Assembly (NCBI GenBank): GCA_030549495.1
Contig: JAUIRK010000921.1
Coordinates: 788,501 to 852,500 of the forward strand
DNA length: 64,000 nt
Direction: 5' to 3'
Source of the DNA: Nectonema munidae
Lineage: Eukaryota > Nematomorpha > Nectonematoida > Nectonematidae
Shown here: positions 12,186 through 22,490 of the stretch, one piece after another
Numbering within the stretch: position 1 is the stretch's first letter
How the letters are laid out: every line of letters starts with the position of its first letter
Notes under the pieces: generated by a model
What the model was told of the DNA's origin: nothing
Seen by the model: only the letters and a program-made list of their open reading frames with translations
Database searches by the model: none
Program-made: the position numbers and the translations under genes

Positions 12186-12779
12186 ACCATAAATCCTACT
12201 GTAGCGCATCCTTATCAAACACAATATGTATCTTTTATGTTTCAATTTATAAGCTTTTTTGTCCTTGAAGACACAATATTACGAGAAATCAATTTTTTGA
12301 CTCCTTTATTGTTTCATGATTCATGCACAGTGCATCACCATATGATACGAAGAGAGTATCATATACAATAACCAAGATCTGTCCAAACCACTATAGTTTT
12401 GTATGAAAAACTATTTTCAGAACTTATTTTATGGTAGGCGATTATCAAGCTCAAATGACGGGTAAAATCTGTTCAAAATAAATCCTTAAAAAAGTTTTTT
12501 CGAACACAGATTTCAGAAAATAAATTTCTGATGAAAGAAGATCTACCAAATGAATATCAAAATTACATACTGTATATAGTATAGAAAAAATTACGTAAAG
12601 ACTACCAGCCGATAATGAATTTGTTGTCAAAACGATGGAGGTCCTATCGAGGTACCTAATTTACTGATAAAAGAAATATTTTGAGTGAATTAAACACCAA
12701 ACGTTGGTTTAATTTAAAAAATAATTAGTAGAGAAATATTGCAAGTAGAATTTATTTTATTGGACATTGATTGTCCGGT

Positions 12780-13130
12780 TTAATTTCATTTTTTGCCACG
12801 TTTAATTGATTTTCATAAAAAATGAACATCAGGACTAAATTCTACATACTTGAAAATGGGTATATAATATACAAAAATAAAAATTTTAATTTTGATATGG
12901 GCTGTCAAATTTAAACCATTTTTGATTGGTTTTACTGATTTCATAAAAAATGAATATCATTAGTAAACTCAACATACTTAAAAATGGGTATATATGTGTA
13001 AAAACTTTATATAATTATTTAAATTAAAGGTTCCTTTTTGAGATGAGCTGTCATATATAAATCAATTTTTGCAGGTTTGATTGATTCTGATAAAAAATGG
13101 ACATCACCACTCAATTCAGCATGCTTGAAA
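12780..13130 (+). repeat. three degenerate tandem units, 128-147 bp
   Basis: The anchor CATAAAAAATGAACATCA recurs at 12814, 12942 and 13089 with small changes. Each is preceded by a GGTTT/GATT block and followed by CATACTTGAAAATGGG. The array lies between the piggyBac transposase and its right terminus. Confidence 0.7.
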
Positions 13131-13144
13131 ATCGGGAGATGTTC

Positions 13145-13326
13145 ATTAGAGTGACAAATCAAAACAGGGACATACTTTGTCACTCTTAAAATAGCGATTA
13201 AAAGAGCGACAAATCAAAAGAGTTTTTTTATGTAAGGACAGGTAGGTATGTAAAACTTTTGAATTTTTGTATATTTTGTCACTCTTTTGTCATGTCACTC
13301 TTTTGATTTGTCACTCTTTTGATAAT
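13145..13326. repeat. inverted cluster of GTCACTC/GAGTGAC motifs
   Basis: GAGTGACAAATCAAAA near 13150 is mirrored by TTTTGATTTGTCACTCTT near 13302. Between them, TGTCACTCTT recurs at least three more times. The arrangement forms an imperfect long palindrome. A related cluster occurs at about 55.99-56.35 kb. Confidence 0.65.
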
Positions 13327-13335
13327 AACCCTTGA

Positions 13336-13357
13336 AATATATATATATATATATCAA
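13336..13357. repeat. (TA)n microsatellite
   Basis: Uninterrupted alternation of T and A next to the right end of the piggyBac element. Confidence 0.85.
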
Positions 13358-13446
13358 ACTTATTAATATTTGAGAAAAAGAGGGGGGAGCACTTTACGCT
13401 CCCCGCACTTGAGCGGACAAATTTAGCCCAACACTAATAGGGTTAA

Positions 13447-14370
13447 AGGGGCTAATTTATAAGATTTGTATCGATAAAACTCTTCCTTAATTGCATACAT
13501 ATCATCTTGTTATTGCGTTTTAGTTCAACAAGTCGTCTATCCCTTTTAAATGGGTACATCTTGGTCAAGTCAGTCAAACGAGAGCAACAATCATCATCAT
13601 CATCATCATCCCAATCGTATATCTCGCAACTCCACATCAATTTTCGAAGGTTTTTCTTCTTTACACTCTTTTCCATTTCCGAGGGATTGACTCCATTTTG
13701 GCTTATACATTCCAGTGTATGCGTGTCTGATGTCAGTGTGTTATTTACGTAGATTTCACTCTGGATCTGAGATGATTGCTTTTTACATTTCAACCAGACA
13801 TTTAAGAAAATCATTGTATGAGCCGTATCTTTATAAAGAGAAAAGTTTTGTCACTGTTTTTGCATAGGAGGCATTACCATTTTTGTTTAGTGACTCGAAC
13901 TCTTCATTTTACTTATAAGTGAATGGAACACACAATGTTGAAGTTATCGAGGGTGGGGTATTTTTTAATTGTATTTGCTCCTAAAAATTTCTATGGGTGT
14001 GAGCTTTTAACGAAAAACCGGAACAAACCAAAAATCTCACCATTTTGCGTAATCTTATTTTTTCAAAGAAATTATAAATTGTATTTTTATATTTTTTTAA
14101 ATTATTTAGAATTAAAAATAGAAAAAAGATTTTTCTTTCATTTATTACCAGTTCAAAAAACCGAAATAAACCTATATATCTTATCAAAACCTTTCAAAAT
14201 CTTATTTTAATGAAATAAGTCATAACTTTCATCTGTTTAAAAAATGAAAGAAATAAAAAAATGTAATATCAAACAACTTATGGAAGTTAATTTAAAAACT
14301 GAATGAAAGGATTTCAACAAAAGTACCTGAAAAAATTATTTAATTATTATTTAATTAATTTTATTATTTT
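13447..14370. other. spacer with a short CAT microsatellite
   Basis: A CAT run lies at about 13592-13612. A 120-codon - strand frame here owes its poly-Asp run to that microsatellite and shows no recognisable domain. Near 13711-13741 a short piece resembles the start of the RepC interspersed repeat. Confidence 0.45.
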
Positions 14371-14545
14371 GAATTTAAAAAAGACAATTTTTAATTTTAA
14401 AAAGACAAATTTGAATTTAAAAGACAATTTCAACCTAAAAATGACCCTTTTGAATTTAAAAAAGATAATTTTTAATTAAAAAAACTATTTCGAATTTAAA
14501 AAAGACAATTTTAAATTTGAAAAAGGCAATTTGACCTAAAGATGA
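14371..14545 (+). repeat. short-period AT-rich tandem repeat
   Basis: About eight degenerate copies of a roughly 20-bp unit close to GAATTTAAAAAAGACAATTT. Confidence 0.75.
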
Positions 14546-14819
14546 AATATATAACAAAAAATTATGGGCAATTCAAATATTTCTTATCAAGAAAGCCATG
14601 GTTATACTTGTATTATTTTGAAAATGTAAGCTAAAAATTAATATAAGAAGATACAATAAATTCATATTTTTGCGTCCATAAAAATAAATGAAAAGCGTTC
14701 AATAGCTGAAGAAAAAATTTACAATTAAAATATCACAATTAGTTTTTTTCAAACAAATCAAGTTTTGTTTTTATATGTTTGTTTTATATTAGCTCTCAAT
14801 CGCTTCAATTGATATCTGG

Positions 14820-14950
14820 TACAGTTGACTACCTCTAATTCGGAAACCACTAATTCGGACCTTCGTTAATCCGGCTCTTTAATTATTCCTGAAATCTTTA
14901 ATTTAATTCAATTATTGAATGATTGATTCAGTTAATAACTCAGATTAATA
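14820..14950 (+). mobile_element. pogo/Tc1-mariner-like terminus
   Basis: CAGTTGACTACCTCTAATTCGG, then ACTAATTCGGAC and TTCGTTAATCCGG. CAGT-starting ends with repeated AATTCG/TAATCCG are typical of pogo-like elements. The copy at 27.67 kb shares these blocks. No right end was located. Confidence 0.55.
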
Positions 14951-15162
14951 AATAAATAAATAATTAAATAAAGGCCCTTATGAAATAACAACGCGCTTGC
15001 GAAAGAAACTCCTGGCAAAAAATCTCTTACCTGATTCTATTTGATCCCGGAAAAACGTTATAAGTAACCTTATTTTAAATTTCAGTCTTAATTCAACAAC
15101 TGTATCCTCCACATATTTTAACTAAAAATGAAGTAATTAACAAACTTGATAATTGTAACATT

Positions 15163-15202
15163 GGAATCGAACCCCATGCTTCTACCACTAGGCCATCTGA
15201 AA
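15163..15202 (-). mobile_element. fragment of tRNA-derived SINE type 1
   Basis: On the - strand, TCAGATGGCCTAGTGGTAG is followed closely by GGTTCGATTCC. The A and B boxes match the copies at 24.4 and 31.6 kb, but the spacer between them is shortened and the body is missing. Confidence 0.6.
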
Positions 15203-15369
15203 ATACACTCTTTTTTAAATCAATTTATTTTCCTGGCTAACTTTTATTACTCCAAATTTTTCCAGTCTTTTTTTATAAATAAAAAACATGTATTCCATTT
15301 TATATTTCTCCGTTTACTGTTTGCTTGTGGGTGAAGTTTTTTGTTTTTCCATGCAAGAAAGTCGACATA

Positions 15370-15418
15370 CATCATCACCACCACCACCATTATATCAAGC
15401 CGCACACACACACACGCC
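15370..15418. repeat. CAC/CA microsatellites
   Basis: A (CAT/CAC)n run is followed by (CA)n. Confidence 0.8.
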
Positions 15419-15539
15419 ATCAATTATATTGTATTGTGAGTGGCCTTCAAATAGCTATTTGTATGCATATAAAAACACATGTTATGCTTCATTGTTATAT
15501 CAACACTAAAATTTACAATATTCTTTCATAATCTAGTTT

Positions 15540-16471
15540 TGTGTGGGTATGATGTTTTTGCGAACCAAAGCAAATTCTTGTCAATAATTCAATATGGATG
15601 AATACTATGCACTTAGCCGTTTTGTTGAAACTGTGATAAACCTAGCTTGTTCCGTAAAAAAGCGAATTTGACCGAATTTAAGCTGATTTGAACGATTGAT
15701 GAATTTTGACTCTTTATAAACTATTCCATCAACATATTTTTTAATATAAAACAATTTGCCAAAAATGGAGTCACTAAAATGAATTCACATGCAAATAAAA
15801 TAATTAAATTAAACACTATTAACTATTTTTTCAAAAATTTATAGTTCAAATCACATTTTTAAATTTTTCAAACAAAATTTAAAAAATTAATATTAATTAT
15901 GGTTAAAAAACTGTTAGCTCTTAATTAATTTTAGAAGAGAAATAATATTTAGAGATAATTCATGAAAAATTCGGTAGATTTTACTATTTATAAGAAAACT
16001 TTAAAAATGTAACCAAATTAACCGAAAAATGCTTGAAAACAGGAAGCTTTGAAACATTTTTGTTTTTAAAATGTGCAATGTTTTTAATGAAAAAATGGGA
16101 GTTCTTGTGTTGAAATTCGTTAAAAATCTGGTCATTTAAAATTTTATTAAGCTTTATAAATTTATCAGATTAATTTATTCGGTCAAATTCGTATTTTTTA
16201 CGAATCGAATCCTATCAAATTATCATACGTCTAACGTGATTTACTAAATGAAGGAATATTTGTTATTGCCGTTATTTCAACCAAAGAGACAATTTGGCTA
16301 TCCACAGAGAACAGGGTAAAATTCACAAAGAATTGGAACATACCTATAATATAATGAGGGTTGATTTCAACTTTTAGGCTTTCGTTCAATTATTGCTAAC
16401 CTCCAGCGGATAAATAATCAGCTGTGAAATTTGTTCACAAATTTATCTAAATTGTTTATGATTAAAATTTA
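15540..16471. other. AT-rich stretch, nothing recognised
   Basis: No open frame with similarity, and no terminal repeat or tRNA-like box seen. Confidence 0.45.
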
Positions 16472-16579
16472 ATAACCGTTTGAGGACCAAAATTTTTAAG
16501 ACTAATCGTCTGCTTTTTTACAATGTAATTTTATATACTTAAAGCAGACGAATTCATTTCAAGGTCCTCAAAGTGTTAA
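16472..16579 (+). mobile_element. MITE family A copy
   Basis: ATAA (decayed TTAA) plus CCGTTTGAGGACCAAAATTT at the left, and GGTCCTCAAAGTG plus TTAA at 16576-16579. The internal hairpin arms TAATCGTCTGCTT and AAGCAGACGAATT are intact. Confidence 0.85.
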
Positions 16580-17344
16580 GTCGTCATTAAATTTACCGTG
16601 ACTGGATGTTTCATCATATCGAGACATCATGTTCGTCGAGCAGACATATCGTCGCTAGAAGATTATTGAATGGATATTTAGTCGAATGGTGCTCAAAGGG
16701 TTTAAACAGCTAAAAGCTATGTTAATTGAAACAATATATATTATAGCTTCTAAACCATATTTTATTTAAACTTGTATAATCCAAACTTAAACTGTATAAA
16801 GAAATTTGGTCGGTTTGCACAATATTTCGATTTTTACAAATAGACTTAATAAAAATTGTCTAAACTTGTTTGTTTAAACCTGAATTTCATCTTGATTAAC
16901 TCTGCTTCTGATTCCTGTAAAATTTTAGAAGCCTCTTCCTACATTTTTGTTCTTGACGTATTTAGAGCAATTTTTTACATCATACATCATCGAAACAACA
17001 TTTTCAATACTATAAAAAAACTAAATAATAAATAACATGCATTTTTTTTCAGATTATTTCGGTATTTAGAATATGCAGATTTCGGTTTTCCCAAATCTCA
17101 GTATACATTATTTTATTTAAAAAAAATGCCGATATGTAAACAGTTCGTGTTTCCGGTTTTATCAAGTTTCGGTTAAAGCAAGTTTGGCATATAATTTTGC
17201 TTTCTTACACACTATGGAATTCACTGTTACTAAACATGGTGGAAGAAAACTACTGTACATTGTGTTATGCTTATAGAATTGACAAAAAGAGGAATATCAT
17301 TACCTATTGGAAATGCGAAGAAATATGGAGATGTGAAAGGTGAC

Positions 17345-17482
17345 TTAACCCATTTAAGACCAAGCAAAGCAGACGATATCTAAAAAAACGCAGACGATTT
17401 ATATTCAAAGTCATCGAAAAAAGCAGACGAAGATGAAATTTCTTATGTTCCAAAATAGGAACATTGGTCGTAAATGGGTTAA
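17345..17482 (+). mobile_element. MITE family B copy, TTAA-flanked
   Basis: TTAA at 17345-17348 and 17479-17482. It has short inverted ends (CCCATTTAAGACCA; its partner is TTGGTCGTAAATGGG). Three GCAGACGA octamers lie inside, plus the family block TTATATTCAAAGTCAT. It has no coding capacity. Confidence 0.85.
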
Positions 17483-17514
17483 AAGAGTGAATGATATTCT
17501 ACTTCCACATACTC

Positions 17515-17872
17515 TACCACTGATTTTGACTATTCAAATTTGTTCCTCAATTTGCATAATAGTTGACAAGTGCTCAACCAATTTGTAAATGAGTCTTGAT
17601 GTGTTGAATTTTGGTTAGGATTAGTGTTGAATTAATGCTAGGTTGCGGTTACGTTTAGTGTTAGCGCAAACATGCATACATTTACATTTACACTTTTTGA
17701 CATCATTGACGCCAACTTTCCTATTTATTTCTATTAATGCACGTCTGACAAAAAACATCTAGACATACATATATACGAATACACACATAACGTACTTATT
17801 ACATGCATACTACATACGTATTGACATTAGAGATCCATATACTTAAATACTTAAAAGCAGAGGGATTGCACA
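17515..17872 (-). repeat. interspersed repeat RepC, copy 1
   Basis: On the - strand the element reads TAATGTCAATACG, a TGTATG-rich zone, TGCATTAATAGAAATAG, a zone of degenerate CTAACACTAA units, CATTTACAAATTGG and finally ATAGTCAAAATCAGTGG. The same order occurs at 25.85, 37.42 and 42.17 kb. No terminal inverted repeats or coding capacity, so class unknown. Confidence 0.75.
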
Positions 17873-17875
17873 CTA

Positions 17876-18796
17876 CAAAAGATGAAGGAACATGCCTCTA
17901 ATACTGAAGAAATTACAAGTACTATAACTCAGAACTGCACATCTGATTTACCCTTAGAAACAACTGGATCTCTTCCAAAAAAGGAAAGTCTTAGCAGGAT
18001 GATTAGAAGAGCAAGGAAATTTCGAGATGGGAACGAAATAACAAACGAACATAGAGTTTCGTTAAGAAGTGAGAGATTTGTTTTAGTGGAAGATATTGTT
18101 TTAATAGGAGCTATCACTCATCTCGATTTATTGGCAAAAAGTATGGGCTTGTATTGCGACGTTACGCTCGATGCTCCTGGCAACCATCAGTTCTATACCA
18201 TCCATGCCTTTCTTGGAGAAAATCATACTGTCCCACTTTACAAAATCTAAAACAAAAAAAAACATATTCTAAACTTAAAGAAATGCCTAACTGTTTATTT
18301 GAAAAGGCTGCAATGAGTAGTATAGAAGAGATTTTTCATAACTCGTATGCATCTGGGTGTTTTTTTCATTTCGGATAATGTCTTTGGAGAAGGAATCAGC
18401 CATGTCGCTTGCAAAATTGCTATTCGTTCGAGAGGAGGATGTCATAGATGAATTTAACGAATTAATGGCTTCATTAGATGAGAAAACAGATGAAGTCCTA
18501 GCAAGATTTCTCTTCTACTTTGACGCTACGTTGTTAGGTGCTGTACAAGGGGAAAGGCTATACCGTCCATTTTTGATGTCTCCTTATGGAAAGTAAGAGA
18601 AAAGACCTTGCTAGGAATATCACGTACTAATCATTTTGTTGAAGGTGGGTACCTCGCATTTCAACAAAAAGTGCCAATCTTTCATTCAAGTTTATCTCTT
18701 CTTATCACCAAATTCAAAAGAGAGCAAAATGATTGGAAAATAATGATAGAACAGGCTTCGTGTGGTATTGTGCGTAGAAACACTAAAAAGAAATAA
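17876..18796 (+). pseudogene. Mutator-like (MULE) transposase remnant
   Basis: The layout is that of an FLYWCH-associated MULE transposase. A leader ends in LSRMIRRARKFRDG. It is followed by ERFVLVEDIVLIGAITHLDLL, then YCDVTLDAPGNHQFYTIHAF (about 18150-18210), which covers the first catalytic Asp region of the MULE domain. After a frame change come MSSIEEIFHNSYASGCFFHF, then LLFVREEDVIDEFNEL and LARFLFYFDATLLG (18357-18596). The end reads ISRTNHFVEGGYLAFQQKVP and LITKFKREQNDW (18608-18796). Between DVTLDA and GCFFHF much of the core is missing, so the copy has an internal deletion as well as frameshifts. No terminal repeats were found. Confidence 0.8.
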
Positions 18797-18799
18797 GAA

Positions 18800-19190
18800 A
18801 TTGTTAATGAATTACAAGTACTATAACTCAGACTCCTTAAGGTTTGAAAGAGCTCACGGATGTCAGATGACTTTCCAAACAGAGATAGACTACAATGCCT
18901 AGAAACAGTGCTTTCTCTAACAATCGGCGATAAGATTATTCATCGGCAGTTGGTCAATGTTTTATTAAATTTCAGCTATATTTTTTATCTTATATTTTAT
19001 TTATTTTTTCACTTTTTGTAATAAATAAAAATATGGAGTCATATCATAAATATTTTCTTTGGCTAATTTTTAAAACTGATAATAATAATAATTTAGCCAT
19101 GTATTGCGGCAGTTATTGCGCTGAATACAAAATATCTATTAAAAATTTTGGTAAGTGCAGACAATGGATAATAAATTATTAAGAGATCAA
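18800..19190. other. spacer between MULE and hAT remnants
   Basis: AT-rich, with no coding similarity recognised. Confidence 0.4.
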
Positions 19191-19199
19191 ATTTATCTG

Positions 19200-20625
19200 A
19201 TCATTAAAAAACATGCAAAGGAGCTGCTATAAATAATAAACAGCCAACATTAAAACAATCATTTAATATGGTTTCTGAAAAAAGATTAGCACCACAAGAA
19301 AAATCTAAATCTGAAATAAATAATTATGTACTCATTCAATTTCGTGCTTTGAACTTGATTTTCAACCAAGGACTCGCTTTAATCAAAAGGCGCTCTTTGT
19401 TAAACTTTGCTGATTTTGTTTTTAAATCAAACTATAAAAACCATCAAATTATTTTATTGGAGAGGAAGCCATTATGGCTCTCAATAGCTTTCTTTTCTAG
19501 CCCAAATTGTAAGATTTGATGCATGTCAAACTTCTATTGGCAAACCACACGGAGTTGTTCTAGATGCGTCAAATCATATTTCTATCACTAAAACTTTATG
19601 CGTATTAGTTCATACTCGTTTTAATGGCAGTCAAGTCAATTTCTTGGAATCGTTGAAATAAATGATGGAACTTGCAAGAACTACCTTTAAACTATTGTGC
19701 AAACATGGTTTTTATGTTTTTTATTGTGTTTGGTGTTGGTTTAGATGGAGCACGTGCAATGATGCTAAAAATAACCGAAAGATATAACATTTCTCTGATA
19801 ATGCTAAGATCAGAAAGGTTTTTAAATCTGGAAAACCTCTTTCATTATACATTTCATCGTCTTGCACTTGCGTTAGATGATGTTTATAATGATCCAAAAG
19901 TTAAAATTTTTCTCCAATTCAAGAAGTAGTTCAAATAGAGCTGAATACAACAAAGTATGTAAAGTTTGGGGAAAACTAGATAAAATGCCAACATCATTGA
20001 TAGAAACTAAGTGGGTTGGAAGGTATCGTTGTATCAATGCTCCCAACCATTGTCGACAGCAAGTTCTTTGCTTTACTAATTCAAATTTTCGACTTAAAAA
20101 TAATGCTGAATGTTCAAACAGTCAAACATTCTCCGATAAAAGGCCAAGATTATTGAAGGATTTATGCCGAATGTTAAAAAGATTTGGGTCCTGAAGCTGC
20201 TTTCGAACTTTGGTGGGTGCTAAAAATCCAAGAAAAAGATGTAGCGGAATTTCTTCAAAATAAGGCGATGCAGAAAAGCCTTCTTTGTTTGATGCATCAC
20301 TAAGTGATGAAAATAGTTTAACCCATTTACGACCAATGTTCCTATTTTGGAACATAAGTAATTTCATCTTCATCTGCTTTTTTTAATGACTTTGAATATA
20401 AATCGTCTGCGTTTTTTTAGATATCGTCTGCTTTGTTTGGTCTTAAATGGTTTAAATGAAAATTTTATCAAAAAAGATGCTTCTGATGAAAATCTTTCAG
20501 TTTCTGACTCGTTTTCATCTCTAGTAAAAGATGTCAGTAATTGTTAGAAATATCGTGATAATGACGGGCCAAACTTTAAAGATGCTGAAATAGAAGGTGA
20601 TTTGTCAGAAGACTAAAATATACTG
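19200..20625 (+). pseudogene. hAT-superfamily transposase remnant
   Basis: Pieces in shifting frames fit a hAT (Ac-like, ZNF862-type) transposase. The N-terminal helical region includes ALIKRRSLLNFADFVFKSNY (about 19375-19440). Next come a DDE segment near VVLDASNHISITKT and LESLK (about 19555-19660) and VGLDGARAMMLKITERY (about 19734-19785), which resembles the DGA motif. FHYTFHRLALALDDVY (about 19840-19885) matches the C/H-AHRLALA motif. IETKWVGRYRCINA follows at about 20000. The copy is interrupted by a family B MITE at 20318-20455. Several frameshifts make it inactive. Subfamily not determined. Confidence 0.65.
20318..20455 (-). mobile_element. MITE family B copy inside the hAT remnant
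   Basis: TTAA at 20318-20321 and 20452-20455. The CCCATTTACGACCAATGTTCC end, GGAACATAAGTAATTTCATC and three TCGTCTGC/CATCTGC motifs match the other three family B copies. It inserted after the hAT copy was already in place. Confidence 0.85.
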
Positions 20626-20790
20626 AAATATAACACAATTTAAAAACTACAGTATACATCTTTTGTTTATAATTTTTTTATACACAAAATACATATCTCT
20701 TAACTTATTTACCTAGTGTCAAATAACTTTTATTGTCAGAAAGTTCTTAATCTATCTAAGTTGTAATTATTATTCTAAGTTATCTAAGTA

Positions 20791-20900
20791 CAGTGGCGTA
20801 CCTATCTTTAATGCCGCCCGAAGCTGATGCTAATTTGGGCACTTCAAACGCCCAAAACTCAATAATATAGGTACATGATGTAAAATTGGAATAAAAAGTG
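20791..20900 (+). mobile_element. hAT-like terminus
   Basis: CAGTGGCGTACC starts an element reading rightwards. CAGTGGCG ends are common in hAT elements. The other end was not identified. Confidence 0.4.
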
Positions 20901-21479
20901 TAGCAAACAAATATTACATTACTATTTAAGTCTAAAATATCTCGACTTGGTGTACGCCATTGTCTAAATAATCAAAACATTTTCGTAAAAGCCTATCATA
21001 AGTGCGTTGCTAGTATAGCAATTGTAATTACAAGTAAAGAAGTATTTTTCAGAATGATTATTATTATTCAATAAAATGTTCGTAGTATAAAAACAAAATT
21101 TTTTTCCTCCAAAATTTTTTTATAATTTATAGGTGTTGTAAAGTCAATGCTTTGAGCTTTGGTTAAGCCAAACGAAGTTTCATAATAAGACATCATAAGA
21201 TTTTTGGTTTACCGAGAATTTTAGTTTAAATTTCCAATTGTAAAACATTTTAGGATGAAATATTTGTTCTATTTAGAATTTTTAATAAAGTATGCAAAAA
21301 TGTCATTTTTATCATTCGTTTTTTGACAAACTTTAACAAACATTAAAATTTTTAACATTTGACTTATGGTCAAAGCCATGCAAAATAGTTAACCTACTTA
21401 CTTTGTGGGGAAACCGTTTAGCAGAAGCTTGGATCTAACTCATTTACATGTATTATATATTATAAATATATATATTTAT

Positions 21480-21719
21480 TATTTCTAGCCATATGTAGAA
21501 GCCAGCAGTACCTTATGGTGGATTTTTGCGGGTTGGCTGAAATTACACTGGTTTAGCGCTGCTGCTGCGAAAGTCTAACAAAATTCTACACTTTTCCCTG
21601 AGAGTATTTGCTTTTATGGAAATACTCTCTCAGTTTAAACAAAGCTATGTTTTGAACTGCTAGATTATACTCATATAAAATAGTATAATCTAGGGGCTAA
21701 CAACAACAACAACAACAAA
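21480..21719 (+). mobile_element. possible SINE/LINE 3' end with hairpins and AAC tail
   Basis: Two perfect short hairpins, GAGAGTATTT...AAATACTCTC (about 21600-21630) and TAGATTATACT...AGTATAATCTA (about 21661-21692), precede an (AAC)n tail at 21698-21719. Hairpin plus microsatellite tail is the structure of 3' ends mobilised by some non-LTR elements. The left boundary is a guess. Confidence 0.4.
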
Positions 21720-21984
21720 CATTGTCTATTGATTTTGTTTTACTATTATTATTAATAAAATTTTAAGTCATGCGTAAATTGTAGTTTATGATGCTTTAAA
21801 TTTTCGGAGAACACAGAAACTCGAATGGGTTGCAATGCTTTGGGGTTTTGCAGATTTTTGATGATAATTGGCAGACAAAATCAAAAGATTAACGTGTTAA
21901 AGCGAATAATAATTAGCCACCGTCATTTAAAGAGATTTATATCAAATTACTTGATATCGTCTAATTTTTCTGGAATCGAATGAG

Positions 21985-22113
21985 TTAACCCTTTGATGGC
22001 CAGAATTTTATAGATGAATCGTCTGCTTTCTTTTTCAAGGACACTTTATATATTTAAGCAGGCGACTTTCATTTCTAGGGACACTGATCTCACACTGATT
22101 CTCAAAGAGTTAG
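21985..22113 (+). mobile_element. MITE family A copy
   Basis: TTAA at 21985, CCCTTTGATGGCCAGAATTT at the left, and TTCTCAAAGAG with TTAG (decayed TTAA) at the right. The internal AATCGTCTGCTTTC and AAGCAGGCGACTTTC arms are clear. It ends about 100 bp before the first recognised neur exon. Confidence 0.85.
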
Positions 22114-22210
22114 GACACAATTTAAAAGTTGTGTCAAATTAATGCATAGTTATTATGCAAGATGATTTTAGGATATTTAAAGTTTCAATATATCTATTTT
22201 GCATGCACAG

Positions 22211-22490
22211 AGAATAGTGTTTTGAGCAGTTCTTCTCCTCGCTCAAGATTGAACACTCCTCAAGATGATTCTCTCCTCTTCTCCCACATCCACGGCTCAA
22301 ACATCGAAATACTGAATCAAGGCTCGGTAGCGAGGCGAATCAAGTCGTACTGTAATGGCGTCGCCTTTCTCACCCCCAACTTCGTTGTGGAGAAGAGACT
22401 GACCATTCAAATCACTCAAAAGTGCAATGTGTGGAATGGAGACATTCGTTTCGGTTTAACCATTCGTCCTCCAGAACTTTCTTTTTCCAA
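22211..22490 (+). CDS. neur: neur exon: start of NHR1
   Basis: The acceptor is TTTTGCATGCACAG before 22211 and the donor AA/GTAAGG after 22490. The exon carries FSHIHGSNIEIL, RRIKSYCNGVAFL and WNGDIRFGLT, the defining first half of an NHR domain. The in-frame ATG at 22162 lies in intron-like AT-rich sequence, so it is not taken as the start. Confidence 0.9.

Larger units (their letters stand above)
9172..13446 (-). mobile_element. piggyBac transposon with both ends, decayed
   Basis: TTAA lies at both ends (9172-9175 and 13443-13446). Reading inward, the left end is ACCTATTAGTGTTGAGGGC and the right end, on the other strand, is CCCTATTAGTGTTGGGCTA. They share CCTATTAGTGTTG. Both also carry a G-rich subterminal block followed by GCGTAAA. 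Between them, on the - strand, is a piggyBac transposase remnant (10590-11960). About 1.5 kb of repeat-rich non-coding DNA lies on the 5' side of the transposase, and a SINE has inserted at about 12047. The total of about 4.3 kb is longer than a typical 2.5-3 kb piggyBac, which the SINE and the tandem repeats partly explain. The coding part is inactive. Confidence 0.8.

Noticed and set aside
13452-13814. 120-codon - strand frame with an Asp run
   Set aside because: The Asp run comes from a CAT microsatellite, part of the frame overlaps a RepC-like piece, and no domain is recognisable.
14371-14545. CRISPR-like array
   Set aside because: The repeats are degenerate, AT-rich and have no regular spacers, and the DNA is eukaryotic.
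22162-22210. In-frame ATG before the first neur exon
   Set aside because: The sequence is AT-rich and intron-like, a good acceptor follows, and the similarity begins only after it.
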